Part shown: positions 1 to 11,587 of the stretch, piece after piece
Layout of the letters: the number at the start of each line of letters is the position of its first letter
Position numbering within the stretch: the first letter of the stretch is position 1
NCBI RefSeq assembly: GCF_032463525.1
Contig: NZ_CP135971.1
Span: 558,001 to 622,000, forward strand
Direction of reading: 5' to 3'
Source: Pseudomonas sp. DTU_2021_1001937_2_SI_NGA_ILE_001
GTDB lineage: Bacteria; Pseudomonadota; Gammaproteobacteria; Pseudomonadales; Pseudomonadaceae
Length of the DNA: 64,000 nucleotides
Program-made: the position numbers and the translations under genes
The notes under the pieces: generated by a model
What the model saw: the letters and a program-made list of their open reading frames with translations, nothing else
Database searches by the model: none
What the model was told of the DNA's origin: nothing

Positions 1-802
1 CAAACAGACCCTCGACACTGCCGAATCGCTGGTCAACCAGTACAAGGGCACGGTCAAGAGCAACCAGGCGGCGGTCAACGAGGCCCGCCTGAACCTGGAG
101 TTCACCAAGATCCGCGCGCCCATCGCCGGCCGCGTGGGCCTGAAACAGCTCGACCTGGGCAACCTGGTCGCAGCCAACGACACCACGGCGCTGGTGGTCA
201 TTACCCAGACCCAGCCCATTGCCGTGAGCTTCACCCTGCCAGAACCCAACGTGCCGGCGGTCATCGAGCGCTATCGCCAGGGCGAGAAACTGCCGGTGGA
301 AGCCTGGGACCGTGGCGACGTCAAACAACAGGCCACGGGTGTGCTGGCCAGCGCCGACAACCAGATCGACGTCGCCACCGGCACCCTGAAGTTCAAGGCC
401 CGTTTCGACAACCGCGACGAAGCGCTGATCCCCAACCAGTTCGTCAACGTGCGCCTGCTGGCCGATACGCTCAAGCAGGCGGTGCTGGTCCCGACCCCGG
501 CGGTGCAGTACGGCACCAACGGCACCTTCGTCTACTCCGTCGACGCCGACAAGAAAGCGCGCATCAGCCTGCTCAAGACCGGCCCGAGCAACGAGCAGTA
601 CACCGTGGTGACCGAAGGCCTGAGTGCCGGTGCCCAGGTGGTGATGGAAGGCACCGATCGTCTGCGCGACGGTACGCCGGTGGACATCGTCAGCGACAGC
701 AAGGACGTTCCCAGCACCCCCGGCCAGAAACTGCAGGGCAAGCCGGACAAGGCTGAGGACAACTCGGCCTCGGCGAGCGCTGCGGACAACAGCCAAGCAT
801 GA
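1..802 (+). CDS. muxA: RND efflux periplasmic adaptor subunit (MuxA/MdtA-like), 5'-truncated
   Basis: C-terminal part of the membrane fusion protein that links the inner-membrane RND pumps encoded next to the outer-membrane channel. The frame is open from base 2 to the first base of the window, so the true start lies upstream. It begins in the alpha-helical hairpin (KQTLDTAES..., [17 protein letters not shown]), then the lipoyl/barrel region and a charged, low-complexity tail ([21 protein letters not shown]) typical of MdtA. The TGA overlaps the next ATG (ATGA), so translation is probably coupled. Family assignment is firm. The name muxA rests on the two-pump operon layout known from P. aeruginosa MuxABC-OpmB and E. 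coli MdtABC. Confidence 0.93.
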   Translation, partial: KQTLDTAESLVNQYKGTVKSNQAAVNEARLNLEFTKIRAPIAGRVGLKQLDLGNLVAANDTTALVVITQTQPIAVSFTLPEPNVPAVIERYRQGEKLPVEAWDRGDVKQQATGVLASADNQIDVATGTLKFKARFDNRDEALIPNQFVNVRLLADTLKQAVLVPTPAVQYGTNGTFVYSVDADKKARISLLKTGPSNEQYTVVTEGLSAGAQVVMEGTDRLRDGTPVDIVSDSKDVPSTPGQKLQGKPDKAEDNSASASAADNSQA

Positions 803-3800
803 ATATCTCGCGCCTGTTCATCCTGCGCCCGGTCGCCACCACGCTGAGTATGCTGGCCATCATCCTGGCCGGGCTGATTGCCTACAAGCTGCTGCCAGTG
901 TCCGCGCTGCCTCAGGTGGATTACCCGACCATTCGCATTATCACGCTGTATCCGGGCGCCAGCCCGCAAGTGATGACTAGCTCGGTCACCGCGCCGCTGG
1001 AACGGCAGTTCGGGCAGATGCCCGGGCTGACCCAGATGGCCTCGACCAGCTCCGGGGGCGCCTCGGTCATCACCCTGCGCTTCAGCCTGGAGCTGTCGAT
1101 GGACGTTGCCGAGCAGGAGGTCCAGGCGGCGATCAACGCGGCCAGCAACCTGCTGCCCAGCGATCTGCCGGCGCCACCGGTGTACAACAAGGTCAACCCG
1201 GCCGATACCCCGGTGCTGACCATCGCCGTCAGTTCCAGGACCATGCCGCTGCCGCAGCTCAACGAGCTGATCGACACGCGCATGGCGCAGAAGATCGCCC
1301 AGGTCAGCGGCGTGGGCATGGTCAGCATCGCCGGTGGCCAGCGCCAGGCCGTGCGCATCAAGGTCAACCCGCAGGCGCTGGCCGCCAACGGCCTGAACCT
1401 GGCCGATATCCGCACGTTGATCGGCGCTTCCAACGTCAACCAGCCAAAGGGCAACTTCGATGGGCCGATCCTCACCTCGATGCTCGATGCCAACGACCAG
1501 CTCAAGTCTGCGGCCGAATACGCCAACCTGATCATCACCTACAAGAACGGCGCGCCACTGCGCCTCAAGGACGTCGCGCAGATCGTCGACGGCGCCGAGA
1601 ACGAGCGTCTGGCCGCCTGGGCCAACCAGAGCAAGGCCGTGCTGGTCAACATCCAGCGCCAGCCGGGAGCCAACGTCATCGAGGTGGTCGACCGCATCAA
1701 GGCGATGCTGCCGCAGATCACCGACAACCTGCCGGCTGGCCTGGAAGTCACGGTGCTCACCGATCGCACCCAGACCATCCGCGCCGCCGTGCGCGATGTG
1801 CAGCACGAGCTGATATTCGCCGTGGCCCTGGTGGTGATGGTGACCTTCCTGTTCCTGCGCCGGGTCAGCGCTACGATCATTCCGTCCATCGCCGTGCCGC
1901 TGTCGCTGATCGGCACCTTCGGGGTCATGTACCTGGCCGGCTTCTCGATCAATAACCTGACCCTGATGGCGCTGACCGTGGCCACCGGCTTCGTGGTCGA
2001 CGATGCCATCGTGATGCTGGAGAACATCTCGCGGCACATCGAGGAGGGCAACACCCCGCTGCAGGCCGCGCTCAAGGGCGCCCGGCAGATCGGCTTCACC
2101 CTGGTGTCGCTGACCCTGTCGCTGATCGCCGTGCTGATTCCGCTGCTGTTCATGGCCGACGTGGTGGGTCGGCTGTTCCGCGAATTCGCCATCACCCTGG
2201 CGGTGGCAATCCTCATTTCTCTGGTGGTTTCGCTGACCCTCACGCCGATGATGTGTGCCCGCCTGCTCAAGCGCGAACCCCGCGAAGAAGAGCAGGGCGC
2301 CTTCTACCGCGCCAGCGGTGCCTGGCTCGACTGGCTGATCGAGGCCTACGAGCGCAAGCTGCGCTGGGTGCTCGACCATCAGGCGTTGACCCTGTTGGTG
2401 GCGGTCGCCACCATGGCGCTGACCGTGGTGCTTTACCTGGCGGTGCCCAAGGGGTTCTTCCCGGTGCAGGATACCGGAGTGATCCAGGGCATCAGCGAAG
2501 GGCCGCAGTCGGTGTCGTTCAGTTCCATGAGCGAGCGCCAGCAGGCGCTGGCCGAGATCATCCTCAAGGACCCGGCGGTGCAGAGCCTGTCGTCCTATAT
2601 CGGGGTGGACGGCGACAACGCCACCCTCAACACCGGGCGCATGCTGATCAACCTCAAGCCCCACGCCGAGCGCGACCTGACCGCTGCCCAGGTGATCCGT
2701 CGCCTGCAGCCGCAGCTCGACCAACTGGCCGATATCCGCCTGTTCCTGCAGCCGGTGCAGGACCTGACCATCGAAGATCGGGTCAGCCGCACCCAGTACC
2801 AGTTCAGCATGTCGTCACCGGATGCCGAGCTGCTCGGCCAGTGGGGTGATCGGCTGCTGCAGGCGCTCAAGCAGCGCCCAGAGCTGATCGACGTGGCCAG
2901 CGACCTGCAGGACAAGGGCCTGCAGGTGTACCTGGCCATCGACCGTGATGCCGCCAGCCGCCTGGGGGTGACCACCGCGAACATCACCGACGCGCTGTAT
3001 GACGCTTTCGGCCAGCGGCAGATTTCCACCATCTACACCCAGTCAAGCCAGTATCGGGTGGTGCTGCAGTCGACCACCGCCAACGAGCTGGGGCCACAGG
3101 CGCTGGAACAGATCTACGTCAAGGCCGGTGACAACGGGCAGGTCAAGCTGGCCAGCCTGGCGCGCATCGAACAGCGCCAGGCGCAGCTGTCGATCGGTCA
3201 CTTGGGGCAGTTTCCGGCGCTGACCATGTCGTTCAACCTCGCGCCTGGCGTATCCCTGGGCCAGGCGGTGCAGGTCATCGAGCAGGTGCAGAAGGACATC
3301 GGCATGCCGCTGGGCGTGCAGACTCAGTTCCAGGGCGCCGCCGAAGCCTTCCAGGCCTCGCTGTCGAGCACCTTGCTGCTGATTCTCGCGGCGGTGGTGA
3401 CCATGTACATCGTCCTTGGTGTGCTCTACGAGAGCTACATCCACCCGGTGACCATTCTCTCGACCCTGCCCTCGGCGGCAGTGGGGGCCTTGCTGGCGTT
3501 GCTGCTGTCGGGTAACGACCTGGGCATGATCGCCATCATCGGCATCATCCTGCTGATCGGCATCGTCAAGAAGAACGCCATCATGATGATCGACTTCGCC
3601 CTGGAGGCCGAACGCAACCGCGGCCTGGACAGCCGCACGGCGATCTATGAGGCTGCGCTGCTGCGCTTCCGGCCGATCCTGATGACCACCCTGGCGGCGC
3701 TGTTCGGTGCCGTACCGCTGATGCTCGCCACTGGCTCAGGTGCCGAGCTGCGCCAGCCGCTGGGCCTGGTGATGGTCGGCGGGCTGCTGGTCAGCCAGAT

Positions 3801-3909
3801 CCTGACGCTGTTCACCACGCCGGTGATCTACCTGTACTTCGACCGCCTGGGACGGCGCTGGCGCCGCCAGCCTGACACTGCGCCAGACGCGCCACAGGCT
3901 GAAGCATGA
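799..3909 (+). CDS. muxB: RND efflux permease MuxB/MdtB-like
   Basis: Inner-membrane proton/drug antiporter of 1036 residues, the normal RND length, with 12 expected membrane helices and two large periplasmic loops. It starts [20 protein letters not shown] and carries the adjacent aspartates of TM4 (D401, D402 in [14 protein letters not shown]) that relay protons in RND pumps. MdtB-like and MdtC-like subunits are known to form a heteromultimer, and here the second pump follows directly with an ATGA overlap. The start is fixed by overlap with the muxA stop. Substrates cannot be read from sequence; MuxABC exports novobiocin, macrolides and related compounds in P. aeruginosa. Confidence 0.95.
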   Translation: MNISRLFILRPVATTLSMLAIILAGLIAYKLLPVSALPQVDYPTIRIITLYPGASPQVMTSSVTAPLERQFGQMPGLTQMASTSSGGASVITLRFSLELSMDVAEQEVQAAINAASNLLPSDLPAPPVYNKVNPADTPVLTIAVSSRTMPLPQLNELIDTRMAQKIAQVSGVGMVSIAGGQRQAVRIKVNPQALAANGLNLADIRTLIGASNVNQPKGNFDGPILTSMLDANDQLKSAAEYANLIITYKNGAPLRLKDVAQIVDGAENERLAAWANQSKAVLVNIQRQPGANVIEVVDRIKAMLPQITDNLPAGLEVTVLTDRTQTIRAAVRDVQHELIFAVALVVMVTFLFLRRVSATIIPSIAVPLSLIGTFGVMYLAGFSINNLTLMALTVATGFVVDDAIVMLENISRHIEEGNTPLQAALKGARQIGFTLVSLTLSLIAVLIPLLFMADVVGRLFREFAITLAVAILISLVVSLTLTPMMCARLLKREPREEEQGAFYRASGAWLDWLIEAYERKLRWVLDHQALTLLVAVATMALTVVLYLAVPKGFFPVQDTGVIQGISEGPQSVSFSSMSERQQALAEIILKDPAVQSLSSYIGVDGDNATLNTGRMLINLKPHAERDLTAAQVIRRLQPQLDQLADIRLFLQPVQDLTIEDRVSRTQYQFSMSSPDAELLGQWGDRLLQALKQRPELIDVASDLQDKGLQVYLAIDRDAASRLGVTTANITDALYDAFGQRQISTIYTQSSQYRVVLQSTTANELGPQALEQIYVKAGDNGQVKLASLARIEQRQAQLSIGHLGQFPALTMSFNLAPGVSLGQAVQVIEQVQKDIGMPLGVQTQFQGAAEAFQASLSSTLLLILAAVVTMYIVLGVLYESYIHPVTILSTLPSAAVGALLALLLSGNDLGMIAIIGIILLIGIVKKNAIMMIDFALEAERNRGLDSRTAIYEAALLRFRPILMTTLAALFGAVPLMLATGSGAELRQPLGLVMVGGLLVSQILTLFTTPVIYLYFDRLGRRWRRQPDTAPDAPQAEA

Positions 3910-6900
3910 ACCTGTCGGCACCTTTCATCCGGCGCCCGGTGGCGACCATGCTGCTGAGCCTGGCGATCATGCTGGTGGGCGCCTTCGCCTTCCGCCTGAT
4001 GCCGGTCGCGCCGTTGCCGAACATGGACTTCCCGGTGATCGTGGTGTCGGCCAGTCTGCCGGGCGCCAGCCCGGAGATCATGGCCTCCAGCGTCGCTACG
4101 CCACTGGAGCGAGCCTTGGGCACGATTGCCGGGGTCAGTTCGATGAACAGCAACTCCAGCCAGGGCTCGACCCGGGTGATTCTGGTCTTCGACCAGGGCA
4201 CCGACATCGACGCGGCGGCCCGTGAGGTACAGGCCGGCATCAACGCCTCGCGTAACCTGATGCCCAGCGGCATGCGCAGCATGCCCACCTACAGGAAAGT
4301 CAACCCGGCACAGATGCCCATCATGGTGCTGTCGCTGACCAGCGATGTGCTCAGCAAGGGGCAGCTCTACGACCTGGCCTCGACCATCCTGTCCCAGAGC
4401 CTGGCGCAGAGCCAGGGCGTCGGTGAAGTGCGCATCGGCGGCAGTTCGCTACCGGCGGTGCGCGTCGAGGTCGAGCCGCAACTGTTGGAGCAGTACGGGG
4501 TTTCGCTGGACGAGGTACGCACCACCATCACCAACGCCAACGTGCGCCGCCCCAAGGGCTTCGTGGAAAACGACCAGCACAGCTGGCAGGTGCAGGCCAA
4601 CGACCAGTTGGACAAGGCCAAGGACTACGCGCCGCTGGTGATCCGCTACCAGAACGGCTCGGTGCTGCGTCTGTCCGACGTGGCCAAGGTCCGCGACGAC
4701 GTGGAGAGTCGCTACAACAGCGGTTTCTTCAATGACGAGAAAGCCGTGCTGCTGGTGATCTATCGCCAGTCTGGTGCCAACATCATCGAGACCGTGCAGC
4801 AGATCAAGGATCGCCTGCCAGCCCTGCGCGCGGTGCTGCCGGCCAGTGTGGTGCTGGACGTCGCCCAGGACCGCTCGCTTGTGATCAAGTCAACCCTGCA
4901 CGAAGCCGAACTGACCCTGCTGATCGCCGTGGTGCTGGTGATCATGGTGGTGTTCCTGTTTCTCGGTAACCTGCGTGCCTCGCTGATTCCAACCCTCGCG
5001 GTGCCGATCTCGCTGATCGGCACCTTCTCGGTCATGTACCTGTGCGGCTTCTCGCTGAACAATCTGTCGCTGATGGCGTTGATCCTGGCGACCGGGCTGG
5101 TGGTGGACGACGCCATCGTGGTGCTGGAGAACATCTCCCGGCACATCCATGAAGGCAAGTCGCCCATGGAGGCGGCCTATGTCGGTGCCAAGGAGGTCGG
5201 CTTCACCTTGCTGGCGATGAACGTCTCGCTGGTGGCGGTGTTCATTTCCATCCTGTTCATGGGCGGCATGATCGAGAACCTGTTCCGCGAATTCTCCATC
5301 ACCCTGTCGGTGGCGATCCTGGTCTCGCTGCTGGTCTCGCTGACTCTTACACCGATGCTCTGCAGCCGTTGGCTCAAGCCTGAAACACAGGGCGAACCGG
5401 GGCGCCTGCAACGCTGGAGCGAACGCGTCCACGGGCGCATGGTGGCCGGCTACGACCGCTCGCTGAGCTGGGTGCTGCGTCATCCGCGGCTGACCCTGGC
5501 CAGCCTGCTGCTGACCATCGTCGCCAACGTGGCATTGTTCGTCATCGTGCCCAAGACCTTCATGCCGCAGCAGGACACCGGGCAGATCATGGGCTTCGTT
5601 CGCGGCGACGACGGCCTGTCGTTCCGCGTCATGCAGCCGAAGATGGAGATCTTCCGCCGCGCTGTGCTGGCCGACCCGGCGGTGCAGAGCGTGGCCGGTT
5701 TCATCGGCGGCGACGGTGGCATCAACAACGCTTTCATGATCGTGCGCCTCAAGCCCATCGCCGAGCGCAAGCTGTCAGCCGATAAAGTGGTTGAACGAAT
5801 CCGCAAGAACCTGCCGCCCGTGCCGGGCGGGCGTCTGTTCCTGCAGGCCGACCAGGACCTGCAGTTCGGCGGCGCGCGTGAACAGGCCAGTTCGCAGTAC
5901 CAGTACATCCTGCAGAGCGGCGATCTGGCCAAGCTGCGCGAGTGGTATCCCAAGGTGGTGGCCGCGTTCCGCAGCCTGCCGCAGCTGACCGCCATCGATG
6001 CCCGTGAGGGGCGGGGCGCGCAGCAGACCACCCTGGTGGTCGACCGCGACCGAGCCAAGAGCCTGGGCATCGACATGAACATGGTCACCACGGTGCTCAA
6101 CAATGCCTACAGCCAGCGGCAGATCTCGACCATCTACGACGCGCTGAACCAGTACAAGGTGGTGATGGAGGTCAACCCCAAGTACGCCCAGGACCCGAGC
6201 ACCCTGGAGCAGATCAAGGTGATCACCGCCGACGGTCAGCGCGTGCCGTTGTCGACCATCGCCCATTACGAACGCAGCCTGGAAAGCGACCGGGTCTCCC
6301 ACGAAGGGCTGTTCGCCTCCGAGGACATTTCCTTCGACCTCGCCGAAGGCGTCAGCCTGGATCAAGCCACGGCGGCCATCGAGCGTGCAGTAGCGGGGCT
6401 GGGCATGCCCAGCGAAGTGATTGCGAAGATGGGCGGTACCGGCGATGCCTTCGCCCAGGCACAGAAGAATCAGCCATTGATGATCCTCGGCTCGCTGGTG
6501 CTGGTGTACCTGGTGCTGGGTATCCTCTATGAAAGCTACATCCATCCGCTGACCATTCTCTCGACCCTGCCGTCGGCCGGTGTCGGGGCCTTGCTGAGCA
6601 TCTATGTCGTGGGTTCGCAGTTCAGTCTTATCTCGCTGCTGGGCCTGTTCCTGCTGATCGGTATCGTCAAGAAAAACGCCATCATGATGATCGACCTGGC
6701 CCTGCAGCTGGAGCGCGAGCAGCATCTCGCACCCCAGGAGTCGATCCACCAGGCCTGCCTGCAGCGCCTGCGGCCGATCCTGATGACCACCCTGGCGGCC
6801 ATCCTGGGCGCCTTGCCTCTGCTGCTCAGCAGCGCCGAGGGCTCGGAGATGCGCCAGCCTCTGGCGCTGACCATCATCGGCGGCCTGGTCTTCAGCCAGG

Positions 6901-7013
6901 TGCTGACCCTGTACACCACCCCCGTGGTCTATCTCTACCTGGACCGCCTGCGCCACCGCTTCAACCGGTGGCGTGGCGTGCGGACCGACGCTGCCCTGGA
7001 AACCCCGCTATGA
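3906..7013 (+). CDS. muxC: RND efflux permease MuxC/MdtC-like
   Basis: Second RND pump of the operon, 1035 residues, starting [20 protein letters not shown]. It parallels MuxB throughout, including the TM4 aspartate pair D401/D402 in [16 protein letters not shown] and the conserved cytoplasmic motif [16 protein letters not shown]. Two RND pumps in tandem behind one adaptor is the signature of the MdtBC/MuxBC class, in which both are needed for full function. Start and stop overlap the neighbours by four bases (ATGA), so all four subunits are likely made from one mRNA. Confidence 0.95.
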   Translation: MNLSAPFIRRPVATMLLSLAIMLVGAFAFRLMPVAPLPNMDFPVIVVSASLPGASPEIMASSVATPLERALGTIAGVSSMNSNSSQGSTRVILVFDQGTDIDAAAREVQAGINASRNLMPSGMRSMPTYRKVNPAQMPIMVLSLTSDVLSKGQLYDLASTILSQSLAQSQGVGEVRIGGSSLPAVRVEVEPQLLEQYGVSLDEVRTTITNANVRRPKGFVENDQHSWQVQANDQLDKAKDYAPLVIRYQNGSVLRLSDVAKVRDDVESRYNSGFFNDEKAVLLVIYRQSGANIIETVQQIKDRLPALRAVLPASVVLDVAQDRSLVIKSTLHEAELTLLIAVVLVIMVVFLFLGNLRASLIPTLAVPISLIGTFSVMYLCGFSLNNLSLMALILATGLVVDDAIVVLENISRHIHEGKSPMEAAYVGAKEVGFTLLAMNVSLVAVFISILFMGGMIENLFREFSITLSVAILVSLLVSLTLTPMLCSRWLKPETQGEPGRLQRWSERVHGRMVAGYDRSLSWVLRHPRLTLASLLLTIVANVALFVIVPKTFMPQQDTGQIMGFVRGDDGLSFRVMQPKMEIFRRAVLADPAVQSVAGFIGGDGGINNAFMIVRLKPIAERKLSADKVVERIRKNLPPVPGGRLFLQADQDLQFGGAREQASSQYQYILQSGDLAKLREWYPKVVAAFRSLPQLTAIDAREGRGAQQTTLVVDRDRAKSLGIDMNMVTTVLNNAYSQRQISTIYDALNQYKVVMEVNPKYAQDPSTLEQIKVITADGQRVPLSTIAHYERSLESDRVSHEGLFASEDISFDLAEGVSLDQATAAIERAVAGLGMPSEVIAKMGGTGDAFAQAQKNQPLMILGSLVLVYLVLGILYESYIHPLTILSTLPSAGVGALLSIYVVGSQFSLISLLGLFLLIGIVKKNAIMMIDLALQLEREQHLAPQESIHQACLQRLRPILMTTLAAILGALPLLLSSAEGSEMRQPLALTIIGGLVFSQVLTLYTTPVVYLYLDRLRHRFNRWRGVRTDAALETPL

Positions 7014-8491
7014 CTCATCGCCCGGCCAACCTTTCCCAGCCCCGCTGGCGCCTGCGCCCCTTGGCGGCGAGCCTGTGCGCCTTGCTGCTCAGTGCCTGTG
7101 CCGTGGGCCCGGACTACCATCCGCCCGAGGTGACCAACACCGCGCAGTTCAAGGCCGTCGAAGGCTGGCGCCCGGCCGCGCCCAGCGACGCCATCGCTCG
7201 TGGGGCCTGGTGGGAGATCTACCAGGACGCGCAGCTCAACCAGCTGGTGGAGCGCCTGAACCGCTCCAACCAGACCATCGCCCAGTACGAAGCCCAGTAC
7301 CGCCAGGCCCAGGCCCTGGTGCGCAGCTCGCGGGCGTCGCTGTTTCCCACCCTGGACCTGAACGCCAGCAAGAACCGTTCGGCGCAAGGCACTGGCAGCA
7401 GCAGCTCCAGCTTGTCGAATAACAGCAGTGGGATTCGTGACACTTACAACGCGCAGCTGGGCGTCAGCTGGGAAGTCGACGTATGGGGCAAGCTGCGCCG
7501 CGGCCTGGAGGCCGACAGTGCCAGCGCCCAGGCGAGCGAAGCCGACCTGGCGGCGATGCGCCTGAGCCAGCAGTCGGAACTGGTACAGAACTACCTGCAA
7601 CTGCGTGTCATCGACGAGCAGAAACGTCTGCTCGAAGCCACGGTCGAGGCTTACCAGCGTTCGCTGAAGCTCACCGAGAACCAGTACCGCGCCGGCATCT
7701 CCGGTCCCGACGCGGTGGCCCAGGCGCGCACCCAGCTCAAGAGCACCCAGGCCGACCTGATCGACCTGGCCTGGCAGCGGGCGCAGTTCGAGAATGCCAT
7801 TGCGGTGCTGATGGGCATGGCCCCGGCCGAGTTCAACCTGCCGGTGAGCGAGAGCATCCCCAACCTGCCGGCCATTCCGGTGGGCGTGCCGTCCACGCTG
7901 CTGGAGCGCCGCCCGGACGTCGCCGCCGCCGAGCGCTCGGTGATGGCTGCCAACGCCAATATCGGCGTGGCCAAGGCGGCTTATTTTCCCGACCTGACGC
8001 TGAGCATGAGCGGCGGTTACAGCAGCAGCTCGTTCTCCAACTGGATCAGCCTGCCCAACCGCTTCTGGTCGGTAGGGCCGCAGTTGGCACTGACCCTGTT
8101 CGACGCTGGCAAGCGTTCGGCGGAGGTCGACCGGGTCGAGGCGGTGTACGACCAGACGGTCGCGCAATATCGCCAGAAGGTTCTGGACAGCTTCCAGGAA
8201 GTGGAAAACTACATGACCCAGCTCAAGGTCTACGAGCAGGAAGCCGGGGTGCGCAACGAGGCCTTGGCGGCGGCGCGCGAATCGCTGCGCCTGACCAACA
8301 ACCAGTACAAGGCCGGGCTGATCGGCTACCTGGATGTGGTCAACGTGCAGGCCACCGCCCTGAGCAACGAACGCAGCGTGCTTAACGTGCTGCAGAGCCG
8401 CCTGGTGGCCAGCGTTCAGTTGATTGCCGCACTCGGCGGTGGCTGGCAGGGGCTGGACCAGAGCGTGGAGCAGGGGCGTCTTATCAAATAG
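7010..8491 (+). CDS. opmB: Outer-membrane efflux channel lipoprotein OpmB-like
   Basis: Outer-membrane factor of the NodT/OprM family, 493 residues from the ATG that overlaps the muxC stop. An in-frame ATG 42 bases upstream lies inside muxC and is less likely. The N-terminus has a basic stretch, a hydrophobic segment and lipobox LLSAC, so the mature protein should be lipid-anchored and start CAVGPDYHPP, the usual OprM-family mature start. The two TolC-like repeats are visible as paired AAYFPDLTLS/ASLFPTLDLN strands and NQYxAG helices. It completes a tripartite pump with the upstream adaptor and two permeases. The 130 bases to the next gene show no strong terminator. Confidence 0.93.
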   Translation: MTHRPANLSQPRWRLRPLAASLCALLLSACAVGPDYHPPEVTNTAQFKAVEGWRPAAPSDAIARGAWWEIYQDAQLNQLVERLNRSNQTIAQYEAQYRQAQALVRSSRASLFPTLDLNASKNRSAQGTGSSSSSLSNNSSGIRDTYNAQLGVSWEVDVWGKLRRGLEADSASAQASEADLAAMRLSQQSELVQNYLQLRVIDEQKRLLEATVEAYQRSLKLTENQYRAGISGPDAVAQARTQLKSTQADLIDLAWQRAQFENAIAVLMGMAPAEFNLPVSESIPNLPAIPVGVPSTLLERRPDVAAAERSVMAANANIGVAKAAYFPDLTLSMSGGYSSSSFSNWISLPNRFWSVGPQLALTLFDAGKRSAEVDRVEAVYDQTVAQYRQKVLDSFQEVENYMTQLKVYEQEAGVRNEALAAARESLRLTNNQYKAGLIGYLDVVNVQATALSNERSVLNVLQSRLVASVQLIAALGGGWQGLDQSVEQGRLIK

Positions 8492-8621
8492 CGGCATTGA
8501 GTTGTAGCAAAATGCCATATTTCGGTCGAGCGGTGCGTCGATCCGCCTAGATACAGGTAAACTGGCGCCCATCGCGATTGGCAGGGATGCGTTCATCGGT
8601 CCAGGTCAAGAGGCGCCCCCC

Positions 8622-10724
8622 GTGATTGGCAGCTATACACCTTCGCTCGTCTTCATTTCCCTGCTGGTTGCCATTCTCGCCTCTTACACGGCGTTGAACC
8701 TGGCTGGCCGGGTGGCCAGTGCGCGCGGTCACAACGCCTGGGCCTGGATGACTGGCGGCGCCATCGCGATGGGGGTCGGCATCTGGTCGATGCATTTCAT
8801 TGGCATGCTGGCCTTCGTGCTGCCGGTCGAGCTGGGCTACGACATCCCCCTGACAGCTCTTTCGCTGCTGATCGCGGTCTGTTCTTCAGGCTTCGCCTTG
8901 TGGCTGGTCAGCCAGCCGCAGTTGACCCTGCCCAGCCTCGGCCTGGGCGCGCTGTTGATGGGCTCGGGGATCAGCGCCATGCATTACCTGGGCATGGCCG
9001 CGCTGCGCATGCAGCCAGGCATCGATTACGACCCTTCACTGTTTGTCCTGTCGCTGCTGATCGCCGTGGCGGCCTCGGCTGCGGCGTTATGGATCGCCTT
9101 TCGTCTGCGTCACAACGTGCCGAACGTATTCCTGGCGCGCTGCGGGGCTGCCGTGGTCATGGGGCTGGCGGTGGTCGGCATGCATTACACCGGTATGGCG
9201 GCGGCTCGTTTCGCGCCGGGCAGCGTTTGTGGTGCGCTGAGCGCGGGTCTGGTGACCGACGGCCTGGACCAACTGGTCCTGGTCACCAGCCTGGCGGTAC
9301 TGACCATCGCGCTGCTGACCTCGGTGCTCGACGCCCGCCTCGAAGCGCGTACGGCGCTGCTGGCCAGTTCGCTGTCCAGGGCCAACCGCGACCTGACCCA
9401 CCAGGCCCTGCATGACAACCTGACCAGTTTGCCCAACCGGATCCTGCTTTCGGAGCGCGTTGACCAGGCAATCAGCAATGCCCAGCAGAACCACAGCGCG
9501 TTCGCGCTGATGTTCATGGACCTGGACGGCTTCAAGCCGGTCAACGATGCCTACGGCCACCATATCGGTGATCAGCTGCTGCGCGAGGTGGCGCAGCGCT
9601 TGCGTCGCAACCTGCACCACCATGACACGCTGGCGCGGATCGGTGGCGACGAGTTCGTTCTGTTGATGGAACTGCGCGAAACCGCCGACGCCGCCGCGGT
9701 CGCTGCCCGGCTGGTGCAGGTGATTGCCCAGCCACTGGAGGTGGGCGGCCACGCCCTGCAGGTTTCTGCCAGCATCGGTATCTGCCTGTACCCGGGCGAT
9801 GGCCGTGATCAGCACGAACTGTTGATGCACGCTGATGCGGCGATGTATCACGCCAAGGCCAGCGGCAAGAATGGCTACAGTTTCTTCAAAAGCTCGATGA
9901 ACACCGACGCGCGCGACAAGCTGCAACTGCTGCAGGAACTGCGGTGCGCGATCAGAGAGAAGCAGTTCTGCCTGCATTACCAGCCCAAGTTCGACGCCAG
10001 CAGCGGTGCCCCCGTGGGCGCCGAGGCACTGCTGCGCTGGATGCACCCCCAGCGCGGCCTGTTGATGCCGGATCGTTTCATCGATCTGGCGGAAAAGAGC
10101 GGACTGATCATCGCCATCGGCGAATGGGTGCTCGATGAAGCCTGCCGTCAGATGAGCCTGTGGGCAGAGCAGGGCTACGGTCACTGGCGCATCGCGGTGA
10201 ATCTTTCGGCGCAACAGTTCTGCCATGCCGGGCTGGTGGACTACGTGGCGCAGACGCTGGCCAGGCACCGCCTGCCGGCCAACAGGCTGACTCTGGAAAT
10301 CACCGAAACCACCGCCATGAGCGATGCCGAAGTCAGCACCACGGTGCTCAACCGTCTTTCGGACATGGGCGTTGACCTGTCGATCGACGATTTCGGCACT
10401 GGCTATTCCAGCCTGATGTACCTCAAGCGTCTGCCGGCCAACGAAATCAAGATCGACCGGGGCTTCGTGCGTGACCTGGAGCACGACAGCGACGATGCGG
10501 CGATCATTACCGCCATCGTCGCCCTGGGGCAGGCGCTGGGCCTGCGCATCGTGGCCGAAGGCGTAGAGACCGACATGCAGCAGAGCTTCCTGACTCGCCT
10601 GGGCTGTAATGCCTTACAGGGTTATCTGCTGGGTCACCCATTGCCAGCACAGCGCTTCATGGACGATATTCGCGGGGCTGAAGCGCGTCTCGGGGAAAAG
10701 GAGCCCGTGAGCTTCAGTGCGTGA
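8622..10724 (+). CDS. MHYT-GGDEF-EAL cyclic-di-GMP sensor/turnover protein (MucR-like)
   Basis: Membrane protein of 700 residues that should make and/or degrade cyclic-di-GMP. The N-terminal MHYT domain (about residues 1-250) is a seven-helix unit with the triple motif WSMHFIGMLAF, SAMHYLGMAAL, VGMHYTGMAAA, proposed to bind copper and sense gases. A GGDEF domain follows with an intact RIGGDEF (341-345), and an EAL domain with intact EAL (468-470). The inhibitory I-site position reads HHHD instead of RxxD, so product inhibition may be lost. Start is GTG, as needed to begin MIGSYTPSLV, the usual MHYT start. P. aeruginosa has two relatives, MucR (intact GGDEF) and NbdA (degenerate). The intact motif favours MucR, but I do not assign the name. 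Confidence 0.92.
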   Translation: MIGSYTPSLVFISLLVAILASYTALNLAGRVASARGHNAWAWMTGGAIAMGVGIWSMHFIGMLAFVLPVELGYDIPLTALSLLIAVCSSGFALWLVSQPQLTLPSLGLGALLMGSGISAMHYLGMAALRMQPGIDYDPSLFVLSLLIAVAASAAALWIAFRLRHNVPNVFLARCGAAVVMGLAVVGMHYTGMAAARFAPGSVCGALSAGLVTDGLDQLVLVTSLAVLTIALLTSVLDARLEARTALLASSLSRANRDLTHQALHDNLTSLPNRILLSERVDQAISNAQQNHSAFALMFMDLDGFKPVNDAYGHHIGDQLLREVAQRLRRNLHHHDTLARIGGDEFVLLMELRETADAAAVAARLVQVIAQPLEVGGHALQVSASIGICLYPGDGRDQHELLMHADAAMYHAKASGKNGYSFFKSSMNTDARDKLQLLQELRCAIREKQFCLHYQPKFDASSGAPVGAEALLRWMHPQRGLLMPDRFIDLAEKSGLIIAIGEWVLDEACRQMSLWAEQGYGHWRIAVNLSAQQFCHAGLVDYVAQTLARHRLPANRLTLEITETTAMSDAEVSTTVLNRLSDMGVDLSIDDFGTGYSSLMYLKRLPANEIKIDRGFVRDLEHDSDDAAIITAIVALGQALGLRIVAEGVETDMQQSFLTRLGCNALQGYLLGHPLPAQRFMDDIRGAEARLGEKEPVSFSA

Positions 10725-10779
10725 TGGCCTTGTAGGCATTACGCTTACCAGGTCTTCCAATCGGGTCATAAGAAATACA

Positions 10780-11526
10780 ATGGATAAAGTCCTTCTCGTT
10801 ACGGGCAGTTCTCGGGGAATCGGCGCTGCCACAGCGCTTCTGGCGGCCAGCCAAGGCTATCGCATCTGCATCAATTACCTGTCCGACCACACCGCTGCCG
10901 AAGGCGTCTGCCAGCAGATCCGCGCCCTGGGCGCAACGGCCATGGCGGTGCAGGCCGATGTCAGCAACGAAGACGAGATCATGCGCCTGTTCGCCCGTAT
11001 CGACGCCGAGTTCGGTCCGGTCACCCATCTGGTCAACAATGCCGCGAGCATCTCCCAGAGTTGCCGGGTCGACGACATGTCCGAGTTTCGCCTGCTGAAG
11101 ATCATGATGAGCAATGTGGTCGGCCCCATGCTGTGCACCAAGCACGCGTTGCTGCGCATGTCGAAGCGCCATGGCGGGCAGGGCGGCAGCATCGTCAACG
11201 TCAGCTCCATCGCTGCACGCCTGGGCTCGCCGAACGAGTACGTCGATTACGCCGCCTCCAAGGGCGCACTGGACACCTTCACCATTGGCCTGGCCAAGGA
11301 GGTCGCCGCCGAGGGCGTAAGGGTCAACGCGGTGCGGCCGGGTTACATCCACACCGACTTTCACGCGTTGTCCGGTGACCCGTTCCGCGTCAGCAAGCTC
11401 GAAGGCGGCCTGCCGATGGGCCGTGGCGGTACCGCCGACGAGGTCGCCCAGGCGATTGTCTGGCTGCTGTCCGACCAGGCTTCGTATGCCACCGGCACCT
11501 TCATCGATCTGGGTGGTGGGCGTTGA
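10780..11526 (+). CDS. Short-chain dehydrogenase/reductase (YgfF-like)
   Basis: Classical SDR of 248 residues. Rossmann nucleotide-binding motif TGSSRGIG at residues 8-15, NNA motif in the middle, serines at 142-143 and catalytic Y157xxxK161 in YAASKGA. It probably oxidises or reduces a small alcohol or sugar with NAD(P). The proximal end resembles E. coli YgfF, annotated as a glucose dehydrogenase-like protein, but substrate is unknown. I chose the ATG giving MDKVLLVTG because the glycine motif then sits at the standard place; the open frame extends 63 bases upstream. A terminator hairpin follows the stop, so this gene is probably its own unit. Confidence 0.88.
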   Translation: MDKVLLVTGSSRGIGAATALLAASQGYRICINYLSDHTAAEGVCQQIRALGATAMAVQADVSNEDEIMRLFARIDAEFGPVTHLVNNAASISQSCRVDDMSEFRLLKIMMSNVVGPMLCTKHALLRMSKRHGGQGGSIVNVSSIAARLGSPNEYVDYAASKGALDTFTIGLAKEVAAEGVRVNAVRPGYIHTDFHALSGDPFRVSKLEGGLPMGRGGTADEVAQAIVWLLSDQASYATGTFIDLGGGR

Positions 11527-11538
11527 GTGAGGCATTCA

Positions 11539-11561
11539 CCCCGGCCCGCCGCAGGCCGGGG
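11539..11561. terminator. GC-rich hairpin after the SDR gene
   Basis: Perfect 8-bp stem CCCCGGCC/GGCCGGGG around a 7-base loop, 13 bases after the stop codon and followed by ATTTC. It is a plausible intrinsic terminator, though the U-tract is short. Confidence 0.6.
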
Positions 11562-11587
11562 ATTTCAGTGGGGTAAGGGGAGTACGC

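Noticed and set aside
532..2724. 730-codon minus-strand frame
   Set aside because: Antisense to muxB; His/Gln/Arg/Gly-rich composition of GC-rich shadow frames and no ribosome site or domain.
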